Source: Stackebrandtia endophytica (GTDB lineage Bacteria > Actinomycetota > Actinomycetes > Mycobacteriales > Micromonosporaceae). Taken from it: a stretch of DNA of 64,000 nt. Where the stretch lies: assembly GCF_006716355.1 (NCBI RefSeq), contig NZ_VFOW01000001.1, forward strand, positions 3,224,001 to 3,288,000. Direction: 5' to 3'. Below are positions 42,183-52,396 of the stretch, piece by piece (position 1 is the first letter of the stretch; each line of letters starts with the position of its first letter). The notes under the pieces are model-generated. The model saw nothing but the letters and a program-made list of their open reading frames with translations, was not told the DNA's origin and ran no database searches. Both the position numbers and the translations under genes were made by a program.

Positions 42183-43283
42183 TTAGACGGAGTCGGCCGC
42201 GTTTGGCGGTCGATATCCCGCATCCGGCCGTTCGACGCCGTCGGCGAGCTCATCGACGCTCACCTTGCCGTCGTTGTTGGAATCGAGATCATCGGAGACC
42301 ATCGTGCCCGGAACGGGCGGCGCAATGAGGTCAGTGCCTGTCATCTGTTGATCCGTATCCGCGTCGCCCAGATCGACGGCAAACTTCGCATCGTAGCCCT
42401 GACGAATAGCGCTGACCAGGTCACCAAGCTCGGCTTCGGTTGCCACGATCTCGTCCTTCAGTGCACGCACCGATGCGCGCATATTGCTCCACACCTCCGG
42501 GATCGTGCTCCCCTCGATGTCCGACTCAGTGGACTGCGTGGTTATCGGATCCTTCGCGACCGTGAGGCCCGCGCCAACCACTGCGGCAGTGATCGCTGCC
42601 AGCGGTCCTGATGCTATGGCGCCCGCGATTCCGGCCACCCCCGTCGCGATGTCGAAGGCAAGCTTCTGTTTTGCCTCCGACCCCCAGTAGTTCAACGCGT
42701 CGAATGACTGGATCGATGCGACGAGAATGGCGACTATGTTCTCCCGAGCTTTCTGCCATATATCTACATAGGCCTGCATTGACAGTTGAAGGATCAGGAC
42801 TCCATTGGCCTGCAGACCGAACATCGGATTGAAACGTCGTACATAGGTATCGCGGAATGCGGTGACAGTCTCCCCTTGCCAATCGGTCAGGTTCGTCTTG
42901 ACCCGGGCCATGTAATCGGGGATGAGACTCGGGGTTCCCAAGACGACGTCATCGAAGGCCACACCTTCCACCGAGTCTCCCGACAGGGGAACGGCGGCTT
43001 TCTTCACCTGATATAGATAACGGTTCTTGAGCACGCCAGGGCTGGGAATATCGTGCCAGGGAGCGAAGATGTTACCGACGACCGGCCTGATGGCGTTTCG
43101 CAACGGCGCAGCGTCTTCCTCTCTCAAGATGACACCCCCGCCGCTGGTTCCGGTGCCGACCTTCGGTATGTCACTACATTGCCAGCCTTCTTGCGGAAAC
43201 TCCTCATATTTGCGGGCGATCGCTTCGACGAGCATCTCTTCAAGCTCGTTCAGGTGCGAGTAGTCGAAGTCTTCGGTGGACAT
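42183..43283 (-). CDS. WxG-motif protein with C-terminal EF-hand loop (cassette B)
   Basis: A 366-residue protein with the plan of 476-1513. An N-terminal helical region is followed by a WxG turn in TDWQGETVTAFRDTYVRRF and a long helix (LQLSMQAYVDIWQKARENI). An Ala/Gly/Val hydrophobic stretch (GVAGIAGAIASGPLAAITAA) precedes a charged helix. One canonical EF-hand loop (DSNNDGKVSVDE) lies near the C-terminus, within a Pro-rich tail (AGYRPPNAADSV). No signal peptide or toxin domain is visible. Type VII-like export is an inference from the WxG element. Confidence 0.7.
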   Translation of the reverse strand: MSTEDFDYSHLNELEEMLVEAIARKYEEFPQEGWQCSDIPKVGTGTSGGGVILREEDAAPLRNAIRPVVGNIFAPWHDIPSPGVLKNRYLYQVKKAAVPLSGDSVEGVAFDDVVLGTPSLIPDYMARVKTNLTDWQGETVTAFRDTYVRRFNPMFGLQANGVLILQLSMQAYVDIWQKARENIVAILVASIQSFDALNYWGSEAKQKLAFDIATGVAGIAGAIASGPLAAITAAVVGAGLTVAKDPITTQSTESDIEGSTIPEVWSNMRASVRALKDEIVATEAELGDLVSAIRQGYDAKFAVDLGDADTDQQMTGTDLIAPPVPGTMVSDDLDSNNDGKVSVDELADGVERPDAGYRPPNAADSV

Positions 43284-43307
43284 GTCACTCCGATCGTGAG
43301 TCGGTGA

Positions 43308-43739
43308 TTAAGTCATCTCAGGACCTTCGTCTGGCGGAGTGGAGCCGGGATTGAACTCCTGCTTCCAGCCATGCCCGGTGGATTCAAGTTCCTTCTTGAG
43401 ATCCAACATTCGATCGGCGGCGTCCTCGTCTTGTTCGCAGAACGCGTCGATCGCGATGTCGAGTGCTTCGGCAACCATCTCGTAGCTGGACGCCGAGATG
43501 TCAACGGCATTGTGTAGGAGGGCTTGAAGGTCATTCCAGGCGGCGGGGAACTTTCCTTGAGGGCCGTTCTCTTGAAAATAGCCGGGCAACGTGACCGCAT
43601 CGTCAACCGTGCCCGCGAAGCCCAGATGGTCGGCGACGTCGGAGTATTGAGCGGCCATACGTGGAAGGTTGATTCGGGCTGCCCGCCTGAGTTCTTCAAG
43701 CGCACCACCGAATTCGGCTCCGCTACTGGGTTTGGTCAT
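43308..43739 (-). CDS. Small helical partner protein (cassette B)
   Basis: A 143-residue predominantly helical protein (ALEELRRAARINLPRMAAQY, then YEMVAEALDIAIDAFCEQDE and AADRMLDLKKELE) with an acidic Pro-rich tail. The ATG at 43739 is chosen for AAAGGG just upstream. The frame is open for another 84 codons to 43991, but that part looks non-coding. It lies 24 nt before the WxG/EF-hand gene and corresponds to the 108-residue protein of cassette A. A WXG100-like dimer partner is plausible. Confidence 0.65.
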   Translation of the reverse strand: MTKPSSGAEFGGALEELRRAARINLPRMAAQYSDVADHLGFAGTVDDAVTLPGYFQENGPQGKFPAAWNDLQALLHNAVDISASSYEMVAEALDIAIDAFCEQDEDAADRMLDLKKELESTGHGWKQEFNPGSTPPDEGPEMT

Positions 43740-43987
43740 GGGGTGCCCTTTCGACGCCGGCTGGATGACATGCCGGGAGGTAAACCGACAGTTCGCGGCG
43801 ATATCGTCCCGGATCCCGTTCATGCCTCCCCGTGATGCTAAGGATACATATTGGGATGCGGCGATGTGGCGGGCGATGTCCAGTGGGGACTTGAGGCCAA
43901 GCCCACTGAGCAAGTCCATTAAGGTCTGTTCAGGGTGGAATACGATGCCACGAGTCGATTCATCTTGAACCGGACCGGTCGCCCCGA

Positions 43988-46057
43988 TCACTCCGTCTCG
44001 TTGGCGACCACCAGAATCGCTATGTCGTCGCGAGGGTCCTCATCGGAGAAGTTCAAGACCTCGGTACGAAGCTTCGCCGCGATCACCTTCGCCGGATAGC
44101 CCCCGAGTGCGCGGAGCGAACGGCAGATACCCGAGTGACCGAACAACTGGTTGCCGTGGCGGCGTTCGGTGACGCCGTCGGTGTAGAAGACCAACGCGTC
44201 ACCGGGCCGCAGCGAGAACCTGGCCGGGTTCACCGCCAAGGACGGCAACAAGCCTACGGCGGTACCCAGACTGCCGACGTACTCGCACCGACCGTCCGAA
44301 TGCAACAACAGTGGACGCTCATGACCCGACAGGTGCAGCGTCACCGCGAGGTCCTCACCGTCGGGCTCGACCATCGCGGTCGCCAAAGTCGCGTAACGAC
44401 CCTCGTCGGATTGTTCCAGCAGCGTGTGGTTCAACAACTCCAAAGTGCGCGGCAGCGGGCGTTCGTCGCGTGCCATCACCCGCAACACATCCCGGACCAG
44501 GCCGGTGACCGCAGCGGCCTGCGCGCCCTTGCCGCACACGTCGCCGATGGCGATGCTGAACCGGTCATCGGTCAGTTCGATCACGTCGTAGAAGTCGCCA
44601 CCGACGTCGGTGCCCATCGACGCCGGTTCATACTCGGCGGCGAAACCGACTCCCCCGACCTTCGGTAGCGCCGATGGCAACAGGGCCCGCTGGAACGCCT
44701 GCGCGATCTGCTGCCGGTCGGAGTGGATGCGGGCGTTGTCGATCGCCAAAGCCGCTCGCCGCGCCGCATCCTGCAGGATCGTGAGGTCGTCGGGGGTGTG
44801 AGTACGATCCAGCGGGCGTCCCACCGTCAAGGTTCCCAGCACGTTCCCTCTGGCCGCCAACGGAACCACCACCCCCTCCAGTGGAGGTTGCAGCGCCACG
44901 ACTCCACCGCTGGCGCGTGCCTCTGCCAGACGGGCGGCCCCCGCGCCGCCCAACAGCTGCTTCAAACGCGGCAACGCCGACTCGTCGGTGTGCAGGACTG
45001 CGGCGAGTTTCAGTTCATCCCGTTCGTTGACGACGTGCACCGCGCACCATCTACCCAGTCGCGGAACCATGATCTGCGGAATCAACACGAGCGTCAGGTC
45101 GACGTCCAGGGACTGCGCGAGCAACTCGCCGGCTTCGGCGAGGAACGTCAACCAGTTGCGTCGACGCCGGTCGGTGTGAGCGATACGGTCGGTTTCGATG
45201 GCCAGGCCCATCCGGTCGGCCGACAACGCCGCCAACGACATCCAGTACGGCGGTGCGGGCCGGTCCGGGAACACCTCGAGCTCACCCGAATAGGGCAGGC
45301 TCAACGGCAGGGGCACCTTCACCGGTGGAACACCGCGATTGTCGCCACCCTGCCGGGCCAGCGCCACCGGTCCCTCTCCGTCGCCGTTGTCGAACCACAC
45401 GACACCGCCGGCGGCTCCCACCACCTCGCACAGTCGCAGCAGCATCTCCGACAACAGTTGTGTCAAGGTCAGCTTCTGCCGCAGCTCGTCATTGACGTGG
45501 ATGAGCCAGGAGACCCGTTCGGCCGCGCGGGCGGTGGCCTCGACGTCCTCCGGGGATACATCAGCGGAGGCGACCGCCAGCGACTCCTCGGCGCGACGTT
45601 CAACGCGCTTACCCGGTTTCGACGGGCTGTCCAGCCGGAACCACACGCCCTTGCCGGAGGCGTCGTGACTGGTGCCCCAGGAGGACGCGAACTGGTCGAC
45701 CAGAAGCAGACCGCGACCATGCTCGGCCATCTCATCTGGTGGCGCGAGCGTGGTCGGCTCTATCGGACCGGACCGATAGTCGGTTACGGTTACTGTGACC
45801 CCGCTGTCATCGGCCACGACGTTGACGTCGATATCGGTACCGGCGTGTACAACGCCGTTGGTGGCCAGCTCAGTGGTGAGCAGGAGTGCCTCGTCCAGTA
45901 GGTCGGTGAGACCTACTTCGGCGAGTACTTCGCGCACCACGGCGCGAGCCGCCGCGGGTGACCGGTGATTGGCCGGAAGTCGAAGCTGTCTACGTGCACG
46001 AACAGACACCAGTTGAGTCTCTCGCACACTGGTGCCGTCGATGCGCGGGAGGGCCAA
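43988..46057 (-). CDS. SpoIIE-type PP2C phosphatase with kinase-like and GAF domains
   Basis: A 689-residue cytoplasmic signalling protein. The N-terminal domain (about residues 25-145) is a RsbW-type ATPase fold, with the N-box LLTTELATNGVVHAG and G-box EHGRGLLLVDQF. One or two GAF-like sensor domains follow (about 180-450). The C-terminal PP2C/SpoIIE domain has VGGDFYDVIEL, IAIGDVCGKGAQAAAV, ADY-like ALVFYTDGVTERR and DDIAILV. Such proteins dephosphorylate STAS antagonists in partner-switching circuits. It diverges from the multi-HAMP kinase gene, and a STAS gene lies just beyond that. Confidence 0.93.
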   Translation of the reverse strand: MALPRIDGTSVRETQLVSVRARRQLRLPANHRSPAAARAVVREVLAEVGLTDLLDEALLLTTELATNGVVHAGTDIDVNVVADDSGVTVTVTDYRSGPIEPTTLAPPDEMAEHGRGLLLVDQFASSWGTSHDASGKGVWFRLDSPSKPGKRVERRAEESLAVASADVSPEDVEATARAAERVSWLIHVNDELRQKLTLTQLLSEMLLRLCEVVGAAGGVVWFDNGDGEGPVALARQGGDNRGVPPVKVPLPLSLPYSGELEVFPDRPAPPYWMSLAALSADRMGLAIETDRIAHTDRRRRNWLTFLAEAGELLAQSLDVDLTLVLIPQIMVPRLGRWCAVHVVNERDELKLAAVLHTDESALPRLKQLLGGAGAARLAEARASGGVVALQPPLEGVVVPLAARGNVLGTLTVGRPLDRTHTPDDLTILQDAARRAALAIDNARIHSDRQQIAQAFQRALLPSALPKVGGVGFAAEYEPASMGTDVGGDFYDVIELTDDRFSIAIGDVCGKGAQAAAVTGLVRDVLRVMARDERPLPRTLELLNHTLLEQSDEGRYATLATAMVEPDGEDLAVTLHLSGHERPLLLHSDGRCEYVGSLGTAVGLLPSLAVNPARFSLRPGDALVFYTDGVTERRHGNQLFGHSGICRSLRALGGYPAKVIAAKLRTEVLNFSDEDPRDDIAILVVANETE

Positions 46058-46122
46058 TAAAACACGAGAAGTGATCTTCCCGCCACGCAGAGGTCACGCG
46101 GCGCGACTGAATGAGGGACGAT

Positions 46123-49100
46123 ATGACAGGCAGCCAGGTAGCCAACGTCGCCGACGAAACGCTACTGGAGGCACTGGCCGACGCTCTGGGCCGGATGGAG
46201 GCCGGGGACTTCACCGTGCGGATGCCGCGCGGGGAGGGACTGGCGGGGGTGGTCGCCGACCGATTCAACGGTCTGGCGGAACGTTCCGACCGGCACACTC
46301 GTGAACTGCAGTTGATCAGCCGCGTGGTCGGCCGCGAGGGCCGACTGACCGAACGCCTCGACGTCGAACACCTGGACGGTTCGTGGCGAACCGGTGCCGA
46401 AGCCGTCAACGGGCTGGTCGACGACGTGGTCCGCCCGACCTCCGAGATCGCCAGGGTGCTCAACGCCGTCGCCGAGGGGGACCTGGCGCAACGAGCCAAC
46501 CTCGACATCGAGTCCCGACCGCTTCGCGGCGAGTTCCGCGACATCGCCGAGACCGTCAACCGGATGGTCGACCTGTTGGCCAGCTTCGCCGACGAGGTCA
46601 CGCGAGTCGCCCGAGAGGTCGGCATCGACGGCAAACTGGGCGGCCAAGCAGACATCCAGGGCGTGTCGGGTCGGTGGCGGTCACTGACGGACTCGGTGAA
46701 CACGATGGCCTCGAACCTGACCAATCAGGTGCGGTCCATCGCGCGAGTCACCAACGCCATCGCCGCCGGTGACCTGAACCAGACCGTCGACGTCGACGCC
46801 AAGGGCGAGGTCGCCGAACTGGCCGACACCATCAACTCGTTGACCAACACGCTCCAGGTGTTCGCCGGTGAGGTGACCCGAGTCGCCCGCGAGGTGGGCA
46901 CCGAGGGCAAACTCGGTGGCCAGGCTGAGGTTCCCGGCGTGGCCGGCACCTGGAAGGACCTCACCGAGAACGTCAACTCCATGGCGTCGAACCTGACAGA
47001 CCAGGTGCGAAACATCGCCGCCGTCTCCACCGCCGTGGCCCAGGGCGACCTGTCACAGAAGATTTCGGTCGCCGCTCAGGGCGAGATTCTGGAGCTGAAG
47101 AACACCGTTAATACGATGGTCGACCAGCTGTCCAGCTTCGCCGGGGAGGTCACCCGGGTCGCGCGTGAGGTCGGCACCGAGGGCCGTCTGGGTGGGCAGG
47201 CCCAGGTGTACGGAGTATCCGGAACCTGGCGCGACCTGACCGAGAACGTGAACCAGCTGGCCCGAAACCTCACCGACCAGGTGCGGAACATCGCCGGTGT
47301 CACCAAGGCCGTGGCCCAGGGCGACCTGTCGCAGAAGATCACCGTCGAGGCGCAAGGCGAGGTCGCCGCGCTGAAGAACACCGTCAACACGATGGTGGAC
47401 CAGTTGTCCAGCTTCGGTGACGAGGTGAACCGACTCGCCCGCGAGGTGGGAACCCAGGGACGTTTGGGCGGGCAGGCCAAGGTGCCGGGGGTGTCGGGCA
47501 TCTGGAAGGACCTCACCCAGAACGTCAACCTCATGGCGTTCAACCTGACCGAGCAGGTGCGAAACATCTCCGCCGTCGCGACCGCGGTAGCCGAGGGTGA
47601 CCTGTCTCAGGCGATCACCGTTGACGCCCAGGGCGAGATTCATGAGCTGAAAAACACCATGAACACCATGGTGGAGCAGCTGTCGCGGTTCGCCGACGAG
47701 GTGACCCGCGTGGCCCGGGAAGTGGGCACCGAGGGCCGACTGGGTGGCCAGGCCAACGTTCGCGAGGCCTCCGGGATCTGGAAGGACCTGACCGACAATG
47801 TGAACTCGATGGCCTCGAACCTGACCGAGCAGGTGCGAAACATCGCCACTGTGGCGACCGCCGTCGCCGAAGGTGACCTTTCTCAGCAGATCACCGTCGA
47901 CGCTCAGGGCGAGATCCTGCGTTTGAAGAACACCATGAACACGATGGTCGATCAGCTGTCCAGTTTCGCCGGGGAGGTCACCCGGGTCGCCCGCGAAGTG
48001 GGTACCGAGGGCAAACTCGGCGGCCAAGCCGAAGTCCGTGGCGTGTCGGGCACCTGGAAGGACCTGACCGACAATGTGAACTCGATGGCCTCGAACCTGA
48101 CCGAGCAGGTGCGAAACATCGCCACGGTCACCAAGGCCGTCGAGCAGGGTGACCTCAACCAGAAGATCACCGTCGACGCCGAGGGCGAGATCCTGGAGCT
48201 GAAGAACACCGTCAACACAATGGTTGACCAGCTGTCCAGCTTCGCCGACGAAGTCACCCGGGTCGCGCGCGAAGTGGGTTCGGAAGGCCAGCTCGGTGGC
48301 CAAGCCGAGGTCAAGGACGTCTCGGGAACCTGGCGGGCGCTCACCGACAACGTGAACAAGCTGGCCACGACACTGACCAATCAGTTGCGGTCGATCGCGC
48401 AGGTCGCCGACGCGGTCGCCCAGGGCGACCTGACCCAGTCGGTCAGCGTGGAAGCCGCCGGTGAGGTCGCCGAACTGCGCGAAAGCATCAACCAGATGAT
48501 CGTCGCGCTACGCGAGACCACCACGAAGAACGCCGACGCCGACTGGATGAACTCCAACCTGGCCCGCGTGTCCGGTCTGTTGCAGGGGCAGCGGGAGGTC
48601 GGCGAGGTCTGCCGGATGATCATGAACGAGGTGACGCCGCTGGTTGAAGCTCAGACCGGCACGTTCTTCACCAAGGAGACGAAGGTCGACGGGGTCGAAC
48701 GGTTCACGTTGACCGGTTGGTACGGCTACGCGCAGCCGGGCAGCGAGGTCATGTACGCGCCCGGCGAGGGACTGGTCGGGCAGGCCGCGGCCTCCCGGCG
48801 GACGATCCGGGTCAGCGACATCCCCGATGGGTACCTGACGATCCGATCGGGCCTCGGTGAGGCGACACCGGCGGATGTCGTGGTGATGCCGATCCAGTTC
48901 GAGGGTGAACCGCTGGGCGTCGTCGAGTTCGCGTCGTTCCACACGTTCTCCTCCCTGCACATCTCCTTCCTGGAGCGGTTGGCGACCAACATCGGTACCG
49001 CGTTGAACAACATCGCGGCCAACGCCCGGCAGGACGCGCTGCTCACCGAATCGCGGCGGATGGCCGACGAGATTCGGGAACGCTCGTACGAACTGCAACG

Positions 49101-50520
49101 CGCCAACGACGAGCTGGAGGAGACCGCTCGTCAGCTCGGTGCTCAGAATCGCGAGATCGAGATCAAGAACCGAGATGTCGAGAACGCTCGCATCGGTCTG
49201 GAGGAGAAGGCCGAACAACTGGCGCAGGCGTCGCGTTACAAGAGCGAATTCCTCGCCAACATCAGCCATGAGCTGCGGACTCCGCTCAACTCGCTGCTGT
49301 TGTTGGCGCGATTGCTCGCCGAGAACACCGAAAGCAACCTGAGCGAGAAGCAGATCGACTTCGCCAAGACCATTCACAGCGCCGGGTCGGACCTGTTGGC
49401 GCTGATCGACGACATCCTCGACCTCTCCAAGATCGAGGCCGGTCGCATGGACGTCGACCCGCACGAGATCGCGTTCGCCGAACTGTTCGCTCACGCCGAA
49501 CAGAACTTCCGCCCGCAGGCGGAGGAGAAGGGCCTGGAGTTCCAGGTCGAGATCGACCCCGACGCCCCCGAAACCTTCATCACCGACTCCCAGAAGATTC
49601 AGCAGGTCCTGCGGAACCTGCTGTCCAACGCCGTGAAGTTCACCGATTCGGGCACCGTGTCGCTGAAACTGTCAACCGTCAGCGACGACATGCTGTTCGG
49701 GATCCCGTCACTCGACAACGCCGACCAGGTGTACGGATTCTCGGTGTCCGACAGTGGAATCGGGATCAGCGACGACAAACTAGCGCTCATCTTCGAGCCG
49801 TTCCAGCAGGCGGACGGCGGTACGGCACGCAAGTACGGTGGCACCGGGTTGGGCTTGTCGATCAGCAAGTCCTATGCCGAATTGCTCGGCGGGACCATCA
49901 AGATCGCGACCCAGGAGAACGAGGGCAGCACGTTCACGCTGTACGTTCCCGATCAGTTGGCGGCGTGGGGGCTTCCATCCCATGACCGAACCACGGTCCT
50001 CGACGCTGAACCCGTCACGACCGAATCCGACGAGGAATGGAACGGACGCCCGATCCTCACCCCCGGCGGTACCGAGGAGACCGACCATCCGACCCGCACC
50101 GAGCTGGAGGGCTCGACCGTCCTCATCGTCGATGACGACGTGCGCAACGTGTTCGCGTTGACCGCCGCGTTGGAGTTGCACGGAATCACCGTCGTATACG
50201 CCGACAACGGCACCGATGGCATTGCGCAACTGACCGAACGCGAGGACATCGACATCGTGCTCATGGACGCGATGATGCCCGATATGGACGGAAACGAGAC
50301 CACGCGCACGATCCGTCGTATCCCCAGGTTCGCCGATCTGCCGGTCATCTTCCTGACCGCCAAGGCCATGCCGGCCGATCGGGACGCCAGCTTCGACGCC
50401 GGAGCCTCCTCCTACGTCACAAAGCCGGTGGACCTCGATGAGCTGTTGGACCTCATGGCATATTGGATCGCTGGAGGCGACAACGCCCCGTCCACCACCG
50501 GCGAGGAGGACACCGCATGA
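46123..50520 (+). CDS. Multi-HAMP hybrid sensor histidine kinase
   Basis: A 1465-residue cytoplasmic hybrid kinase. A tandem array of HAMP units covers about residues 20-800. Seven copies of a 92-residue unit carry LGGQA (from residues 172, 264, 356, 448, 540, 632, 724), preceded by a divergent one, as in fungal Nik1-type kinases. A GAF domain (about 820-990), HisKA with H1049 in [10 protein letters not shown], an ATPase domain (N-box near N1169, G1 at D1210) and a receiver with D1382 follow. No membrane helix exists. ATG 46123 is preferred for GAGGGA upstream. The stop overlaps the next start. Confidence 0.95.
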   Translation: MTGSQVANVADETLLEALADALGRMEAGDFTVRMPRGEGLAGVVADRFNGLAERSDRHTRELQLISRVVGREGRLTERLDVEHLDGSWRTGAEAVNGLVDDVVRPTSEIARVLNAVAEGDLAQRANLDIESRPLRGEFRDIAETVNRMVDLLASFADEVTRVAREVGIDGKLGGQADIQGVSGRWRSLTDSVNTMASNLTNQVRSIARVTNAIAAGDLNQTVDVDAKGEVAELADTINSLTNTLQVFAGEVTRVAREVGTEGKLGGQAEVPGVAGTWKDLTENVNSMASNLTDQVRNIAAVSTAVAQGDLSQKISVAAQGEILELKNTVNTMVDQLSSFAGEVTRVAREVGTEGRLGGQAQVYGVSGTWRDLTENVNQLARNLTDQVRNIAGVTKAVAQGDLSQKITVEAQGEVAALKNTVNTMVDQLSSFGDEVNRLAREVGTQGRLGGQAKVPGVSGIWKDLTQNVNLMAFNLTEQVRNISAVATAVAEGDLSQAITVDAQGEIHELKNTMNTMVEQLSRFADEVTRVAREVGTEGRLGGQANVREASGIWKDLTDNVNSMASNLTEQVRNIATVATAVAEGDLSQQITVDAQGEILRLKNTMNTMVDQLSSFAGEVTRVAREVGTEGKLGGQAEVRGVSGTWKDLTDNVNSMASNLTEQVRNIATVTKAVEQGDLNQKITVDAEGEILELKNTVNTMVDQLSSFADEVTRVAREVGSEGQLGGQAEVKDVSGTWRALTDNVNKLATTLTNQLRSIAQVADAVAQGDLTQSVSVEAAGEVAELRESINQMIVALRETTTKNADADWMNSNLARVSGLLQGQREVGEVCRMIMNEVTPLVEAQTGTFFTKETKVDGVERFTLTGWYGYAQPGSEVMYAPGEGLVGQAAASRRTIRVSDIPDGYLTIRSGLGEATPADVVVMPIQFEGEPLGVVEFASFHTFSSLHISFLERLATNIGTALNNIAANARQDALLTESRRMADEIRERSYELQRANDELEETARQLGAQNREIEIKNRDVENARIGLEEKAEQLAQASRYKSEFLANISHELRTPLNSLLLLARLLAENTESNLSEKQIDFAKTIHSAGSDLLALIDDILDLSKIEAGRMDVDPHEIAFAELFAHAEQNFRPQAEEKGLEFQVEIDPDAPETFITDSQKIQQVLRNLLSNAVKFTDSGTVSLKLSTVSDDMLFGIPSLDNADQVYGFSVSDSGIGISDDKLALIFEPFQQADGGTARKYGGTGLGLSISKSYAELLGGTIKIATQENEGSTFTLYVPDQLAAWGLPSHDRTTVLDAEPVTTESDEEWNGRPILTPGGTEETDHPTRTELEGSTVLIVDDDVRNVFALTAALELHGITVVYADNGTDGIAQLTEREDIDIVLMDAMMPDMDGNETTRTIRRIPRFADLPVIFLTAKAMPADRDASFDAGASSYVTKPVDLDELLDLMAYWIAGGDNAPSTTGEEDTA

Positions 50521-51077
50521 GCGCTGCGCGTCAGGCCCGGATTCTGTTGGTAGACGACAGACGCGAGAACCTGGTGGCGTTGGAGGCGATCATGCAGGGC
50601 ATGCCGGTCTCCACTGTTGCCGTGACCTCGGGTGAAGGAGCGCTGAAGAAGCTGCTCACCGAGGAGTTCGCCGTGATTCTGTTGGATGCGCAGATGCCGG
50701 GAATGGACGGATTCGAGACCGCGCAGCGAATCAAACAGCGGGAGGCGACCCGGCACACGCCGATCATCTTCCTGACCGCCGCCGACAAGGACTCCCACAT
50801 GGCGTTTCGTGGATACGCGGCCGGGGCGGTGGACTACATAACGAAACCGTTCGACCCGTGGGCGTTGCGCGCCAAGGTGTCCATCTTCGTGGACCTGTGG
50901 AGCCTGAAGGAGAAGGCCAAGTCCGAAGTGGTGCGAATGACTTCGGTGGTGGCCGAACGTGACCGGCTGCGGGAGATCGCGGTCGAGGCGATGCGGCTGC
51001 TGCGCGAGGGCAACAGCGATCATCCGCCCGAGCACGTCGCGAAGGCGTTGGCGGTGTTGGCTCGGGCCGCTGAATGA
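50517..51077 (+). CDS. Response regulator with receiver domain and helical tail
   Basis: A 186-residue protein with a receiver domain: the acidic pocket in ILLVDDRRENL, phospho-acceptor D57 in ILLDAQMPGMDG and the Lys in AVDYITKPF. A helical tail of about 60 residues (VDLWSLKEKAKSEVVRM...) replaces any DNA-binding domain, so it acts by protein contact. Its ATG overlaps the kinase stop (ATGA). It is probably a phosphotransfer partner of the hybrid kinase. Confidence 0.93.
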   Translation: MSAARQARILLVDDRRENLVALEAIMQGMPVSTVAVTSGEGALKKLLTEEFAVILLDAQMPGMDGFETAQRIKQREATRHTPIIFLTAADKDSHMAFRGYAAGAVDYITKPFDPWALRAKVSIFVDLWSLKEKAKSEVVRMTSVVAERDRLREIAVEAMRLLREGNSDHPPEHVAKALAVLARAAE

Positions 51078-51165
51078 CCGCCGCGGCCGGGGATGGTGTG
51101 GATTGCGAATCCGTGACTTTTGCGCAACCTTTTGGTGGGTCAAATCGTTAAGCGCGAAGTTCAGT

Positions 51166-51171
51166 TACCCT
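51166..51171 (+). promoter_or_regulatory. Possible -10 element of the STAS gene
   Basis: TACCCT matches TAnnnT and lies seven bases before GTG 51179, which has no ribosome site. A leaderless transcript would fit. No convincing -35 hexamer is seen. Confidence 0.35.
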
Positions 51172-51178
51172 TGGCGTT

Positions 51179-51511
51179 GTGGGACGCCCGGACTTGGATA
51201 TATCGGTGCGTCACGAATCGGATCGAGCGGTCGTGACGCTGGCAGGTGAAATCGACATTGGCACTGCGCCACGATTGACGGCGGCGGTGGAAAACGCGTT
51301 GGAGGCTCAACCGCTGCGCGTCATTCTCGACATGTCCAAGGTGACTTTCTGTGACTCGCAGGGGCTGGGCACGCTCGTCGTGCTGAATCGGACTGCGACG
51401 AAGTCACGCAGTGTGCTTGTGCTGGACAATCTCACCGAATTTCTTGATCGTCTGCTGCACGTGACCGGACTGCACCAGGCGTTCACCATCTCGGGCGAAA
51501 CCAAGACCTGA
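51179..51511 (+). CDS. STAS-domain anti-sigma factor antagonist
   Basis: A 110-residue STAS protein of the SpoIIAA/RsbV type. VVTLAGEIDIGTAPRL is the first strand-helix, and VTFCDSQGLGTLVVL carries the phosphorylatable Ser60. It would bind an anti-sigma kinase when unphosphorylated. The SpoIIE-type phosphatase at 43988 is the likely activating enzyme. GTG 51179 is the first residue of the frame and appears leaderless. No anti-sigma or sigma gene lies nearby. Confidence 0.92.
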   Translation: MGRPDLDISVRHESDRAVVTLAGEIDIGTAPRLTAAVENALEAQPLRVILDMSKVTFCDSQGLGTLVVLNRTATKSRSVLVLDNLTEFLDRLLHVTGLHQAFTISGETKT

Positions 51512-51874
51512 GTCGCGGTGCAGCGCTTCCGGCGAGGGAGCGGTGGGTTTCTGAGACGGTTTGATCGGCAATCGTTGCCCGGCATGGGATTGACGTCGTG
51601 CACCGGATTCTCGACGGTGGATTTCGTGGCTCGTTTTCGCCCGCGAAATACCGCTCGCGTAATTGTGGCGTGCGCGATTATTGAGTGGGAAAATACCTAG
51701 TCGGTGTGACAACGCCATAAAACGGGCGAATTAGGTGGGCCGGGAGTCCGTTTGAGCCGTGGTGCTCACGTGACGAAAACGATGGTCGACCCGAATTGTC
51801 GGGTTCGGCGGGGATCATTCGTTGATGCCGGGCCCGGTGTCGGGGCGCCAGGGTGGCTGCGGGTTGTTGGCGTT

Positions 51875-51898
51875 GCTGATGCTGATGCTGATGCTGAT
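51875..51898. repeat. Hexanucleotide microsatellite (GCTGAT)4
   Basis: Four exact tandem copies of GCTGAT, followed by degenerate copies (AGCGCCGATAGCCGATAGCG). In one plus-strand frame it encodes alternating Leu-Met. A slippage-prone tract of this sort is unusual in the window. Confidence 0.8.
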
Positions 51899-52282
51899 AG
51901 CGCCGATAGCCGATAGCGACGATGCCGTTGCCGGGCTGCTCGGTGAGCGGTTGCGGGGTATCGGGCGGTGGGATCGAGTTCGGCCAAGCCGCTGTCGAGC
52001 CGGTTGCTCGGTGATCGGGGGCGTTTCGTGGGGTACCCAGGCCCCGCCCCAAATCCGGGGGACACACCACCCACAAGGTAAGTCAACCCTCCTATGTCAC
52101 CGGATGGGTGTCAACTCGATTTCAGCTGCGCTTCAGACTTGTCGCGCCTGCGGCGGCAGCCGCTGACTCGATGGCCGCCGGCGGTTGGCAGGTATCCACC
52201 CAGGTGACCGGGTCGATCGACTGGCGATACCCGAGTGCCCCAAACGCCGGCGTCGTCAACGGCCACCTGAGTCCATAGTGGG

Positions 52283-52309
52283 TTTTCCACATCGATGGAG
52301 TTATCCACA
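52283..52309. promoter_or_regulatory. Two DnaA-box-like sites
   Basis: TTATCCACA at 52301-52309 equals the general bacterial DnaA consensus, and TTTTCCACA at 52283-52291 differs at one position. Both lie in the same orientation, 18 bp apart, about 90 bp before the Tad ssd-like gene. Regulation of that operon by DnaA is possible; a chance occurrence is the alternative. Confidence 0.4.
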
Positions 52310-52396
52310 GGGTTTGAAATCCGGACTTGCGGGACATACCGCGCTGCGCTGAAAGTGGAGACCGCACGGAAATTCGTCCACTCCCAGGAGGCTCAG

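Larger units (their letters stand above)
51512..52396. other. Long intergenic region upstream of the Tad locus
   Basis: 885 bp with no convincing conserved gene. One plus-strand frame (about 51822-52166) begins with a signal-peptide-like stretch (GGCGLLALLMLMLMLIAPIA) encoded over a hexanucleotide repeat, but its remainder is basic and unlike a protein. Two DnaA-box-like sites lie near the right end. The Tad promoter should lie between these and 52386. Confidence 0.4.

Noticed and set aside
46600-48400. 276-bp tandem DNA repeats considered as a mobile or satellite repeat
   Set aside because: They stay in frame and encode HAMP units of the hybrid kinase, so they are a protein-domain array.
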